A stretch of 64,000 bases of DNA from the NCBI GenBank assembly GCA_900764695.1, contig CAAFOY010000051.1, positions 54,983-118,982 of the forward strand, given 5' to 3'. The position numbers were made by a program, and so were the translations under genes. This DNA is from Lachnospiraceae bacterium. GTDB lineage: Bacteria > Bacillota_A > Clostridia > Lachnospirales > Lachnospiraceae. Positions within the stretch are counted from its first letter, which is position 1; every line of letters starts with the position of its first letter. Under the pieces are notes generated by a model. That model saw nothing but the letters and a program-made list of their open reading frames with translations, was not told where the DNA came from and did not search any database. Positions 17,909-26,627 of the stretch are shown here, piece after piece.

Positions 17909-18559
17909 ATGGAAAAGTTATTATGTCCATCAATGATGTGCGCAAATTATGGAAATTTAAGTGAAGAGGTAGAAAAGTTAGAGAAGGCAGGAGCAGATAT
18001 ATTTCATATAGATATAATGGATGGACAGTTTGTCCCTAATTTTGGAATGGGACTTCAGGATGTGGAGTTTATATGCAAAAAAGCAACGATACCTGTAGAT
18101 GCCCATTTAATGATTGAAAATCCCGGAAGTTATGTTGAAAAATTTGCAAAAATGGGAATAAAAATTATTTATATTCATCCAGAATCAGATGTTCATCCTA
18201 CAAGAACTTTACAGTCTATTATAGATGCAGGAGCAATACCGGGGATTGCAATTAATCCGGGAACAGCAGTGGCAACTATTAAGCCGTTATTACCATTTGT
18301 TAAATATGTAATGGTAATGAGCGTTAATCCGGGATTTGCAGGACAGAAATATATTAGCTCTGTTGATGAAAAAATTAAGGAATTAATTGAATTAAAAGAA
18401 AAATATGGATATGAAGTAATGTTAGATGGAGCATGTTCTCCAGAAAGAGTAGAAACATTATCTAAGATGGGTGTAAAAGGATTTATACTTGGAACATCAG
18501 CTTTATTTGGAAAGGGAAAACCATATAAAGAACTTTTAGATGGATTGAGGGCGTTATAG
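17909..18559 (+). CDS. alsE: D-allulose-6-phosphate 3-epimerase (AlsE-like), RPE superfamily
   Basis: A 216-residue TIM-barrel epimerase of the ribulose-5-phosphate 3-epimerase superfamily. Expected metal and catalytic residues are present: His33 and Asp35 in FHIDIMDG, His66 in DAHLMI and Asp173 in MLDGACSPE. The start CPSMMCAN resembles the PSLMC of E. coli AlsE rather than the APSILSAD of true Rpe. YIHPES and DGACS likewise recall AlsE (HPET, DGSC) rather than the DGGI of Rpe. With an AlsK-like kinase next door, I infer conversion of D-allulose-6-phosphate to fructose-6-phosphate. A plain Rpe role in the pentose pathway is the alternative. Confidence 0.75.
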   Translation: MEKLLCPSMMCANYGNLSEEVEKLEKAGADIFHIDIMDGQFVPNFGMGLQDVEFICKKATIPVDAHLMIENPGSYVEKFAKMGIKIIYIHPESDVHPTRTLQSIIDAGAIPGIAINPGTAVATIKPLLPFVKYVMVMSVNPGFAGQKYISSVDEKIKELIELKEKYGYEVMLDGACSPERVETLSKMGVKGFILGTSALFGKGKPYKELLDGLRAL

Positions 18560-18685
18560 AATATGCGAAATTTGCATGACATCATATAGATGAAAAGAAA
18601 ACGTATTAAGTTTATTTGGCAAAATGACACAGATAATTGATTGCCTGGTAGAGTGGTTAATGTGTATTAATAGGAGAAAAATAAA

Positions 18686-19576
18686 ATGAGTGTAATAGGA
18701 ATAGATATTGGAGGAACAAATATCAGAATAGGCCATGATGATAATGGTGAATTGAAGGATTTTGTTAAGATATCTACTAAAGATAATTTGAAACAAGGAA
18801 AAATAGTTGAATGTTTAGCGGACATAATAAAAAAGTATATTAACGAATATTGCAATAACGATGATGTACAGCAGATAGCAATAGGTATACCTGCTACTTT
18901 AAGTGCTGATCGAAAAGAAATTTTGCAGGTTCCCAATATAAAAGGAATGAATAACATAAGACTGGGAGAGGAACTGGAGAAAGTTCTTGGAATTAAGGTG
19001 GCACTGGAGAGAGATGTTCATATGCTTTATTTTTGGGATAAATATGAGCAGAAAATTGCAGATGATGGAATTGGAATAGGAATATATATTGGTACAGGAG
19101 TTGGAAATGCAATATTCATAAATGGTAAACCTCTTGCAGGAAAAGATGGAGCAGCGGGCGAATTGGGACATATACCAATGATTGGAGGAAAAGAACAGTG
19201 CGGATGTGGAAATCTTGGATGCTCTGAATGTTATGCTTCAGGATGGAAACTTGTACAAATTAAAGATAAATGTTTTCCTGAAACAACTATGAATGAATTA
19301 TTTGTAAAACATAGCAATAGTCATATATTACGTGAGTATGTAGATGCCATAGCTTGTGTGGCTTGCAGTGAAATAAATATATTAAATCCGGATTCCATAA
19401 TATTTGGTGGTGGTGTAATTAATATGAAAGGGTTCCCAAAAGAACTTTTGGAAGAAAGATTGTATGTTCATGCAAGAAAACCATATCCGGCAGAGAATCT
19501 GGATATTAAATATTCTGTAGATAAACCTGATAATGGAGTAAAGGGTGCAATAATTTTTGCAAAAACTTTAATATAA
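18686..19576 (+). CDS. alsK: D-allose kinase (AlsK-like), ROK family
   Basis: A 296-residue ROK-family sugar kinase. The phosphate-binding loop is GIDIGGTNIRIG (residues 5-16), the catalytic Asp lies in ERDVHML, and the ROK zinc site is CGCGNLGCSECYASG after GAAGELGHIP. Several blocks resemble E. coli D-allose kinase as I recall it: IPATLSADRKEILQVPN, RDVHMLYFWD and NPDSIIFGGGVINMKGFPKE. Together with the AlsE-like gene 126 bases upstream this supports phosphorylation of allose, or a related hexose, to the 6-phosphate. Glucokinase or N-acetylmannosamine kinase are the alternatives. Confidence 0.75.
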   Translation: MSVIGIDIGGTNIRIGHDDNGELKDFVKISTKDNLKQGKIVECLADIIKKYINEYCNNDDVQQIAIGIPATLSADRKEILQVPNIKGMNNIRLGEELEKVLGIKVALERDVHMLYFWDKYEQKIADDGIGIGIYIGTGVGNAIFINGKPLAGKDGAAGELGHIPMIGGKEQCGCGNLGCSECYASGWKLVQIKDKCFPETTMNELFVKHSNSHILREYVDAIACVACSEINILNPDSIIFGGGVINMKGFPKELLEERLYVHARKPYPAENLDIKYSVDKPDNGVKGAIIFAKTLI

Positions 19577-19600
19577 TTTCAAAAATATTCAAATTGTTGA

Positions 19601-19640
19601 AAAGAGAAATTAGAAATATTCTAGTTTCTCTTTTTTTACT
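19601..19640 (+). terminator. Terminator after alsK
   Basis: A near-perfect 15-bp stem (19601-19615 against 19619-19633, one G-U pair) has a 3-base loop and ends in TTTTTTT. It closes the alsE-alsK operon. Confidence 0.85.
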
Positions 19641-19811
19641 GTAAAATTAGTCTAAACTAACTTAAGAATATTTGGTAATAATTTCTAAAAAGAAAAAGAA
19701 TACTAAATTTAAATGAAAGAAAATGAAACGTTTTTAATTAGAAAAAATTGTGCATAATGCACATAATATCGAACTGATAATTGTAATAATAGTTGAAAAT
19801 GATGAAAGATA

Positions 19812-19840
19812 TTGACAAAAAAAGACAAAAGGCATACAAT
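19812..19840 (+). promoter_or_regulatory. Promoter of the transport operon
   Basis: TTGACA (19812-19817), 17 bases, TACAAT (19835-19840). The spacer contains GACA-(6)-GACAAAA (19814-19830), which recurs with one base changed at 25655-25671 ahead of the DeoR gene and may be a shared operator. The other 300 bases of this gap hold the alsK terminator and no gene. Confidence 0.7.
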
Positions 19841-19901
19841 TATGACAAGAGATGAAAATAAATGAAAACAAATGACAGGAAAATAAAGAAAGGATGAGCA
19901 T

Positions 19902-20822
19902 ATGAATTACGCAGGAAGATTTAATTCTTTTATTTTAAAAGGTCAAAATGTATTTGATGCAATTAAAGCGTATCATGAAATGGATGGAATTACTCATTTA
20001 GAGTTTAACTATCCGGAACATTTTGAAGGATATGATTTAGAAGAAATTAAAAAAGCAATGGGTGATTTAAAGGTAAACGGTTTAGCAGTTCGTTGGAGAA
20101 ATGATTTTACAAACGGTGATTTAACTAATCCTGATCCAGAGCTTAGAGAAAGAGCAATAAGGTATTGCAAAGAGGCAACAGATATTTGTAGAGAACTTGG
20201 AGGAACCTACATTACATTATGGTTAGAAAACGATGGTTTTGATTATGCGTTTCAGGTTGATTACGAAGAAGCATGGAAACAGATGGTAGATGCATTCAGA
20301 GAAATAGCAGACTATGGACCGGACATGAAGTACAGCATAGAATATAAACCATTTGAACCGAGAAACTTCTCAATGGTTGACAGTACAGGAATGACATTAC
20401 TTCTTATTAAAGAAATTGATAAACCAAATGTTGGATGTACATTAGATTTTTGCCATATGTTAATGAAGAGAGACTCCCCGGCATATGGACTTGCACTTGC
20501 AGCAAGTATGGGAAAACTTTACGGATTACATATGAATGACGGATATTCACAAATGGACAGTGGAATGATATTCGGATCAGTAAATATAGCTCATGCAGCA
20601 GAATTTATTTATTACTTAAAGAAATACAATTATCAGGGAGTTGTGTTCTTTGACACATTCCCAATAAGAGAAAATGCAAAGCTTGAAACACAGGCTAACA
20701 TCAATTCTTTCGAAAAGATTTCAAAAATAGTTGATGAAATTGGAATGGATAGAATTGCCAAAGTAGTATCTGAACGTGACGGAGTTGAGGCTCAGCGCCT
20801 TGTTCTGGACATGTTAAAATAA
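19902..20822 (+). CDS. Sugar isomerase/epimerase, xylose-isomerase-like TIM barrel
   Basis: A 306-residue member of the xylose-isomerase-like TIM-barrel superfamily. The metal ligands expected at strand ends can be placed at Glu147 (SIEYKP), Asp182 (TLDFCH), His210 (GLHMND) and Asp251 (FFDTFP). This Glu/Asp/His/Asp set suits aldose-ketose isomerases of the L-rhamnose-isomerase type as well as keto-hexose 3-epimerases. It heads the operon with the sugar importer, so it probably acts on the imported free sugar, for example interconverting allose and allulose. The exact substrate cannot be read from the sequence. AAAGGATG precedes ATG 19902. Confidence 0.7.
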   Translation: MNYAGRFNSFILKGQNVFDAIKAYHEMDGITHLEFNYPEHFEGYDLEEIKKAMGDLKVNGLAVRWRNDFTNGDLTNPDPELRERAIRYCKEATDICRELGGTYITLWLENDGFDYAFQVDYEEAWKQMVDAFREIADYGPDMKYSIEYKPFEPRNFSMVDSTGMTLLLIKEIDKPNVGCTLDFCHMLMKRDSPAYGLALAASMGKLYGLHMNDGYSQMDSGMIFGSVNIAHAAEFIYYLKKYNYQGVVFFDTFPIRENAKLETQANINSFEKISKIVDEIGMDRIAKVVSERDGVEAQRLVLDMLK

Positions 20823-20857
20823 GGAAAATTAAAGCATAAGAAAAGGAGAAAATGCAA

Positions 20858-21973
20858 ATGAGAAAGAAAATTTTAGCAACAGCATTAGTTGCAACAATGG
20901 TATTTGGTTTAGTAGGATGTGGAAGCGGCTCAGGAGATGGTAGCCAGGCATCAAACAGTGGTTCAGGTTCTTCAGCAAAAACACAGACAGAAGAATTTAA
21001 CCCGGACACAGTTGAAGATAGTATGACAATCGAAGAAATTCGTCAGAACTTAGGAGATGAAGTTAAGGTTAAAGGTGAACTTCAGTTAGGAGCTATCGCA
21101 AAATCATTCTCAAATGAATTTTGGCGTAACTTCAAGAATGGTTATGAAGCAGCAGAAAAATCACTTAAAGATGCAGGAGTTGATGTTAAAATCAAAGTAG
21201 ACGGAACAACAGATGAAAGTGATGAAATCGGACAGCAGACAATGACAGATAACTTAGTTAACCAGGGATATAACGCATTAATGTTAAGCCCAATTTCAGA
21301 TTCAAACTTAACATCATCAGTTGACAATGCTAAGACAAAGAAGATTCCTACAATCAACGTAAATGACGGTTTAATTTCAGCAGCAGATTATTTTGTAGGA
21401 CCTGATGCTTACCAGAATGGTGAATTAGCAGCTGAATGGGTTTCAAAACAGCTTGGTGACAAAGGTGAAGTTGCTATCGTAGTAGGTATGGCAAAGGCAT
21501 TTGCAGCTCGTGAAAGAACAGCAGGATTCAAAGGATGGATTAAGGAAAATAACTCAGGACTTAAAGTAGTAGCAGAACAGAATGCTGACTGGGATAGACA
21601 GAAAGCAAAAGAATTAGCAAGCACATGGATTCAGCAGAACCCTGACTTAAAGGCAATCTTCTGTAACAACGATGATATGGCTTTAGGTGTTGTTGAAGCA
21701 GTAGAAGAAGCAAAAGCAGACATCTTAGTAGTAGGTGTTGACGGTATCGGCGAAGCTTATGATTCAATTAGAGAAGGCAAGTTAGATGCAACAGTTGACT
21801 CATTTGGATACTATATGTCACAGGTTGCTACAGAAGTAACATTACGTGTATTAGCAGGACAGGATATTCCAAGAGTAACACATACACCACAGGCTCTTAT
21901 TGATTCAACAAACGTAGACAAAGACGCAGCTGAAATCATTGGATGGACAGATGCTAAATATGTAGCTGAATAG
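20858..21973 (+). CDS. Sugar ABC transporter substrate-binding lipoprotein
   Basis: A 371-residue RbsB/AlsB-like binding lipoprotein. The signal peptide ends in VFGLVGCGSGSG, a good lipobox, followed by a Ser/Gly linker. The mature part has the type I periplasmic-binding fold: LGAIAKSFSNEFWRNFKNGY, ..YNALMLSPISDSNLTSSVDN, ..IFCNNDDMALGVVEAVEEAK and VVGVDGIGEAYDSIREGKLD. It would capture the sugar outside the membrane. ATG 20858 is preferred to 20852 because AAGGAG (20843-20848) is nine bases ahead of it. It is followed by the ATPase and permease genes of the same importer. Confidence 0.88.
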   Translation: MRKKILATALVATMVFGLVGCGSGSGDGSQASNSGSGSSAKTQTEEFNPDTVEDSMTIEEIRQNLGDEVKVKGELQLGAIAKSFSNEFWRNFKNGYEAAEKSLKDAGVDVKIKVDGTTDESDEIGQQTMTDNLVNQGYNALMLSPISDSNLTSSVDNAKTKKIPTINVNDGLISAADYFVGPDAYQNGELAAEWVSKQLGDKGEVAIVVGMAKAFAARERTAGFKGWIKENNSGLKVVAEQNADWDRQKAKELASTWIQQNPDLKAIFCNNDDMALGVVEAVEEAKADILVVGVDGIGEAYDSIREGKLDATVDSFGYYMSQVATEVTLRVLAGQDIPRVTHTPQALIDSTNVDKDAAEIIGWTDAKYVAE

Positions 21974-22004
21974 TAAAAAATAAAAAGGAACAGTTAGGTT
22001 TAGA

Positions 22005-22034
22005 TAATGGGAGAAAGTGAGAACTTTCTCCCAT
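22005..22034 (+). promoter_or_regulatory. Stem-loop between binding-protein and ATPase genes
   Basis: ATGGGAGAAAG pairs with CTTTCTCCCAT (22006-22016 / 22024-22034) with no T-run. Such hairpins in ABC operons often stabilise the mRNA of the binding-protein gene and give it more protein than the ATPase and permease. Confidence 0.55.
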
Positions 22035-22056
22035 CTATAAAGAAGGAGGAACTATT

Positions 22057-23553
22057 ATGGCGAAGGCTGTTGAATTTGTTAATATTAACAAACGCTTTCC
22101 AGGAGTACACGTCCTTAAAGATATATCTTTTTCAGTAGAAGAAGGAGAAGTTCACGCACTATTAGGTGAAAATGGAGCAGGAAAATCAACTCTGCTTAAT
22201 ATTCTTCATGGTGTTTATCCGGAATATGAAGGTGAAGTAAGACTTCATGGAGAAAAAGTAAGCTTTAAAGACACAAATGATGCTATTGTAAATGGCAAAA
22301 TATCTAAAGTTCATCAGGAAACACTTGTAGTAAAGGATCTTACAGTTGGTCAAAATGTAACAATGGGTTATGAACCTAAAAAAGGAATTTTTATAGATTT
22401 CAAAAAAATGAATAAAGAAGTAGATGAAATATTGGCAGAATTAAATTGTAACTTCAAATCATCTGATTTAGTTAGTACATTGACAGCAGGTGAAATGCAG
22501 ATGTTAGCAATAGCAAGAGCGTTGTATCATCATTCAACGATTATTTCTCTTGATGAGCCAACAGCATCTATTACATTAAAAGAAACAGAAGCCCTTTTCG
22601 ATGTAGTTAGAAAATTGAAAAAACAGGGTGTTACAATTCTTTATGTAAGCCATAGACTGGAAGAAATTTTCCAGATTTGCGACAGGGCTTCCATTCTTAG
22701 AGATGGTGAATACATTCAGACAATGGATATTGCAAACACAACAAGAGATGAACTTATACATGCAATGGTTGGTAGAAATGTATCAGCAGTTGCATCAAGA
22801 CTTAAACCAAGTCCAAAAACTGATGAAGTTGTATTGAGTGTAGAACATTTAACAAATGAAAATTATAACGATGTTAGTTTTGAACTCCATAAAGGTGAAA
22901 TTCTTGGTTTCTTTGGCCTGGTAGGTGCAGGAAGAACAGAAGTAATGAGAACCATTATAGGAGCAGATCAAAAAACATCCGGAAAGATTATCCTTAAAGG
23001 AAAAGAAGTAAAGAATGGCTGGAATACTACAAAAGCGTTGAAGGCCGGAATAGGATTATTACCTGAAGATAGAAAAACACAAGGATTTATGAATCTTTCT
23101 AACAACTATGAAAATATAGCAATTTCAAGTTTGGAAAAATATATGAAAGGTCCGTTTACGGATGAAAAGAAGAAAATAGAAAATGCAGAACGCTTTTTTG
23201 AAGAAATGGATGTACATCCAAGAAGAGTTGATTACCTGACAAGTAATATGTCAGGTGGAAATCAGCAGAAAGTAATTTTAGCAAGATGGATGGCTACAGA
23301 TGTAGATATAATCATATTTGATGAACCTACAAAAGGTGTAGACGTAGGTGCTAAAGCAGAAATTTACAGACTGATGGAAGAACTTGTTGAAGAAGGTAAG
23401 AGTATAATCGTAGTTTCTTCAGAGTTACCGGAAGCAATGGGTATTAGCGACAGAATCATCGTAATGAGTGAAGGAAACGTAACAGCTGAACTTACAAGTA
23501 AGGTTGATTTTGTAGAAGATTCAATTCTTGATTTGGCAATTGGAGGTAATTAG
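22057..23553 (+). CDS. Sugar ABC transporter ATPase (RbsA/AlsA-like, two domains)
   Basis: A 498-residue ATPase with two fused nucleotide-binding domains, as in RbsA, AlsA and MglA. Domain 1 has Walker A GENGAGKST, signature LTAGEMQML and Walker B IISLDEPTAS. Domain 2 (from about residue 260) has the degenerate Walker A GLVGAGRTE normal for this family, signature MSGGNQQKV and Walker B IIFDEPTKG. The first signature, LTAGE, departs slightly from the usual LSxGQ. GAAGGAGGAAC precedes ATG 22057. It energises the importer with the permease gene starting one base after its stop. Confidence 0.92.
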   Translation: MAKAVEFVNINKRFPGVHVLKDISFSVEEGEVHALLGENGAGKSTLLNILHGVYPEYEGEVRLHGEKVSFKDTNDAIVNGKISKVHQETLVVKDLTVGQNVTMGYEPKKGIFIDFKKMNKEVDEILAELNCNFKSSDLVSTLTAGEMQMLAIARALYHHSTIISLDEPTASITLKETEALFDVVRKLKKQGVTILYVSHRLEEIFQICDRASILRDGEYIQTMDIANTTRDELIHAMVGRNVSAVASRLKPSPKTDEVVLSVEHLTNENYNDVSFELHKGEILGFFGLVGAGRTEVMRTIIGADQKTSGKIILKGKEVKNGWNTTKALKAGIGLLPEDRKTQGFMNLSNNYENIAISSLEKYMKGPFTDEKKKIENAERFFEEMDVHPRRVDYLTSNMSGGNQQKVILARWMATDVDIIIFDEPTKGVDVGAKAEIYRLMEELVEEGKSIIVVSSELPEAMGISDRIIVMSEGNVTAELTSKVDFVEDSILDLAIGGN

Positions 23554-23554
23554 A

Positions 23555-24532
23555 ATGAAAGGTATATGGAATAAATATAAACGTGAATTTGTAGTGTTAA
23601 TAGCTACACTTGCAATGTGTGTAGTATTCACAGTGTTAAATAAAAATTTCTTAAATTATAGTAACTTTTTAACAGTTTTGCAACAGATGGTATTAAATGG
23701 TATACTTGCCGTAGGTATGATGTTTACAATCATTACCGGAGGTATCGATCTTTCAGTAGGATGTACATACGCAATCACAGGTATTGTAGTAGCTTCATGT
23801 ACAGTTAACTATGGAATGAATCCATTTTTAGCTATTTTAGTAGGTATATTAATTGGAGCAGTTCTTGGAGCATTCAATGGTTTCCTTATTAATCAGTTAA
23901 AACTTCAGCCTTTCATTGCTACATTAGGTACAATGAGTTTATACAGAGGTATTGCTTACGTAGTAACAGGTGGTGTTCCTGTAACTAATGTCCCAACATC
24001 ATACAGAGACATTTTCAATGGAATCGTGTTTGGTGGTGTAAGAAGCTACATCATCGTAATGGTAGTAGTATTCGTAATAGCCCACATTCTTTTATCAAAA
24101 ATGAGAAGCGGAGATTACTTATATGCAGTAGGTGGAAATGAAGAAGCAGCTAAATTATCAGGTGTTAACGTAATTAAAACAAAGTATATTGCTTACATTT
24201 TCTGCGGAATATGTGCAGCAATAGCAGGTATGATTATGTTAGCAAGTTTAGGTTCAGCAGAAGCTACAGCAGGTCAGGCTTATGAAACAAATGCCATCGC
24301 AGCAGCAGCTATCGGTGGAACAAGAATGGCAGGTGGTAAAGGTACAGCACTTGGAACATTCATTGGAGCATTAATGCTTGCAGTATTAAAAGTAGGTATG
24401 GTAGTTATCAACGTTGACTCTTTCTGGCAGTTCGTTGTAACTGGTATTATAATCATTGTAGCTTCATACTTTGAATTTATTCAGCAGGATATTAAAGGAT
24501 TTGTTGCACGTCATAAAAAAGCTGCAAACTAA
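23555..24532 (+). CDS. Sugar ABC transporter permease (RbsC/AlsC-like)
   Basis: A 325-residue permease of the ribose/xylose/allose group with about nine hydrophobic segments. Family landmarks are MMFTIITGGIDLSVG, ..GFLINQLKLQPFIATLGTMS and the conserved coupling sequence AVGGNEEAAKLSGVNVIKTK, followed by IAAAAIGGTRMAGGKGTALG. ATG 23555 lies eight bases after GGAGG (23542-23546); a start at 23528 would overlap the ATPase gene and lacks support. Substrate is taken from context as a hexose of the allose type, with ribose the main alternative. Confidence 0.9.
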   Translation: MKGIWNKYKREFVVLIATLAMCVVFTVLNKNFLNYSNFLTVLQQMVLNGILAVGMMFTIITGGIDLSVGCTYAITGIVVASCTVNYGMNPFLAILVGILIGAVLGAFNGFLINQLKLQPFIATLGTMSLYRGIAYVVTGGVPVTNVPTSYRDIFNGIVFGGVRSYIIVMVVVFVIAHILLSKMRSGDYLYAVGGNEEAAKLSGVNVIKTKYIAYIFCGICAAIAGMIMLASLGSAEATAGQAYETNAIAAAAIGGTRMAGGKGTALGTFIGALMLAVLKVGMVVINVDSFWQFVVTGIIIIVASYFEFIQQDIKGFVARHKKAAN

Positions 24533-24646
24533 ATAATGGCATTATATTATGAACATTATAAGAAACTAAAATAAATATTTGATTTAAGAGGTGCAGGAAT
24601 ATTAATTTAAATATTTATGCACCTCTTGTTGTATAATTACATAATG

Positions 24647-24713
24647 TAAGTGTCAAAAGAATAAATGGCGATTGTGTTTGTGAAAATAATAAACTTGTAT
24701 TTATTGACACTTA
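24647..24713 (+). promoter_or_regulatory. Inverted repeat ahead of the PfkB kinase gene
   Basis: TAAGTGTCAA (24647-24656) is repeated in inverted form as TTGACACTTA (24704-24713), 47 bases apart. Loop-out pairing or binding of one regulator at both arms is possible. The second arm contains TTGACA, which could be a -35, but no good -10 follows. Confidence 0.45.
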
Positions 24714-24750
24714 GCAATGTGAACGGAAAAATGTCAAAGGAGAAACATAA

Positions 24751-25650
24751 ATGAAAGATAAGATTACAGTTATTGGTAGTCTGAACTATGATATTATTTT
24801 GAAAATATCAAGATTGCCATATAAAGGAGAAACATTACCGGCAAATGAAGCTGCATATAGTGCGGGTGGAAAAGGCGCAAATCAGGCAGTTCAGGCAGCA
24901 AAGCTCCATACACCGACATATATGGTTGGTTGTGTTGGAACAGATGCAGCAGCAGATTTCCTTGTAAGTACAGCAAAGCAGTATGGAGTAAATACAGATT
25001 ATATTAGAAAAGTTCCGGGAAGCAGCGGAATGGGAATTATAAACGCAATTGATGACGGTAGTGTATTTGCTTGCATAGTAAGAGGCGCGAATTATGAAAT
25101 CACAAAACAGGATATCGACCATGCAATGCCTGCATTAAAAGAATCTAAAGTTTGTATTTTGCAAAATGAAATTCCTGTAGAAATGATTGAATATGCAATT
25201 GATAAAGCTAAGGAAGCCGGATGTATCGTAGTTTTAAATGCGGCTCCGGCGATAGAACTCAAAGATGAATATTTGGCGAAAACAGATATATTAGTTGTTA
25301 ATGAAGTAGAAGCAGCTTTTTATTGCAAGACAGAAATTGATTCTCTTGATAAAGCAAAAGAAGAAATAAAGAAAACTGCTGAAAAATATGGAAACAATGT
25401 AATCTTTACATTAGGTAAGGATGGAGCGGTTGTATACGAAGATGGTAAAATAGAAGTAATTCCGGCAATGAAAGTAGATGCGGTAGAAACTACAGGTGCC
25501 GGAGATTCATATATTGGAGCAGTAAGTCATTCGATAGTTGAAGGAAAAGGATTAATAGAAGCTTGTAAATTTGCAACAAAGTGCAGCGCAATAACTGTAT
25601 GCAGATATGGCGCACAGCCTTCAATGCCGACATTAGAAGAAGTTGAATAG
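24751..25650 (+). CDS. PfkB-family carbohydrate kinase (ribokinase-like)
   Basis: A 299-residue PfkB kinase. The N-terminal signature is GGKGANQAVQAAKL, preceded by GSLNYDIILKISRLPYKGET. The C-terminal signature with anion hole and catalytic base is ETTGAGDSYIGA. It resembles ribokinase but could act on a ketohexose. Because an AlsK-like hexokinase is already present, this may phosphorylate a second sugar of the pathway (ribose, allulose or fructose). It has its own leader and is followed by the DeoR gene, so it may belong to the DeoR regulon. Confidence 0.85.
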   Translation: MKDKITVIGSLNYDIILKISRLPYKGETLPANEAAYSAGGKGANQAVQAAKLHTPTYMVGCVGTDAAADFLVSTAKQYGVNTDYIRKVPGSSGMGIINAIDDGSVFACIVRGANYEITKQDIDHAMPALKESKVCILQNEIPVEMIEYAIDKAKEAGCIVVLNAAPAIELKDEYLAKTDILVVNEVEAAFYCKTEIDSLDKAKEEIKKTAEKYGNNVIFTLGKDGAVVYEDGKIEVIPAMKVDAVETTGAGDSYIGAVSHSIVEGKGLIEACKFATKCSAITVCRYGAQPSMPTLEEVE

Positions 25651-25654
25651 AAAT

Positions 25655-25671
25655 GACAAAAAATGACAAAA
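25655..25671 (+). promoter_or_regulatory. GACA direct-repeat element
   Basis: GACA-AAAAAT-GACAAAA, two GACA units one helical turn apart, just after the PfkB gene and ahead of the DeoR gene. 16 of 17 bases match the element inside the 19812-19840 promoter. Confidence 0.45.
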
Positions 25672-25693
25672 AATGATTGAAAAGTTTTCCGCA

Positions 25694-25787
25694 AAAGTAT
25701 AAACTATAAATAGGTATAATTTATCTAATAAAACCAAGAAGGAATAGGATATAGAAAGTATAAACTATAACTGTTTATTTATACTTT
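25694..25787 (+). promoter_or_regulatory. Repeated AAAGTATAAACTATAA sites ahead of the DeoR gene
   Basis: An identical 16-base sequence occurs at 25694-25709 and 25755-25770, and its first ten bases recur inverted at 25778-25787 (TTTATACTTT). A TATAAT-like -10 (25715-25720) lies between. The position suggests autoregulation by the DeoR-family protein; not proven. Confidence 0.6.
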
Positions 25788-25806
25788 TCAATGTTAGGAG
25801 GCAGAT

Positions 25807-26547
25807 ATGATTCCATATGAAAGAAGGTTACAAATATTAGATTTACTGGAAAAAAGCGAAGTCGTATCTTTGGATGAGTTCTGCAAATCTTTAGGGGGCG
25901 TATCGGAGTCTACCGTTAGAAGAGATTTGAAGACTATGGAAAAAGAAGGAGAGATAACTTTACTCAGAGGTGGTGGTGCCTGTTTAAAGAGAGGAAGTTA
26001 TGAAGTACCTGTAATTTCTAAATTTAGTAAAAATGTCGAAGAGAAAGAACGTATTGCAAAGTATGCGGCTGATTTAGTTAAAGACGGTGAATCAATTTAT
26101 ATTGATTCAGGAAGCACAGCTTTAATGATGATAAAATATTTGAGAGAAAAAAATATTACTGTTGTAACAACAAATGCAATGATTTATCAGGAGTTGCAGA
26201 CCAATAATATTAAATGTATTGTTGCAGGAGGAGAGATTAATATAACAACTGCATCAATAATAGGAATTACAACAAATAATTTCCTTAAAAAATATTATTT
26301 TGATAAAGCATTTATTGGAATGTCCGGTTTCTCAGAAGGGGCAGGATTCAACACACCTGATTTACTTGAAGCTGAAAAGAAGCGTATAGTACATCATAAT
26401 TCAACAAAATCATACGTTCTTGCAGACAGCACGAAATCAGGCAAAAATACATTATGCAAAGTTATGGAATTAGAGGAAGCAACAATAATTTGTGATAAGA
26501 AAACAAGTGTTGTTGAAGCAGGCAATAATTACATAATAGCAGAATAA
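25807..26547 (+). CDS. DeoR-family transcriptional regulator
   Basis: A 246-residue DeoR-family regulator. The N-terminal helix-turn-helix shows the family pattern (ERRLQILDLLEK, ..VSESTVRRDLKTMEKEGEI, then LLRGGGACL). The C-terminal sensor domain resembles phosphosugar isomerases, with IYIDSGSTALMMIKYL and the conserved VVTTNAM, VAGGEIN and FIGMSGF. Such regulators usually respond to a phosphorylated sugar. TTAGGAGG precedes ATG 25807. Placed between the PfkB and RpiB-like genes, it likely controls these and perhaps the transport operon. Confidence 0.88.
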   Translation: MIPYERRLQILDLLEKSEVVSLDEFCKSLGGVSESTVRRDLKTMEKEGEITLLRGGGACLKRGSYEVPVISKFSKNVEEKERIAKYAADLVKDGESIYIDSGSTALMMIKYLREKNITVVTTNAMIYQELQTNNIKCIVAGGEINITTASIIGITTNNFLKKYYFDKAFIGMSGFSEGAGFNTPDLLEAEKKRIVHHNSTKSYVLADSTKSGKNTLCKVMELEEATIICDKKTSVVEAGNNYIIAE

Positions 26548-26627
26548 ACATAGTATTAAATTTGTTGCAAAAATTTTCACAAAAATAAAACATGTGAATA
26601 CAAAAATAAATATTAGAGGTGTGAACT

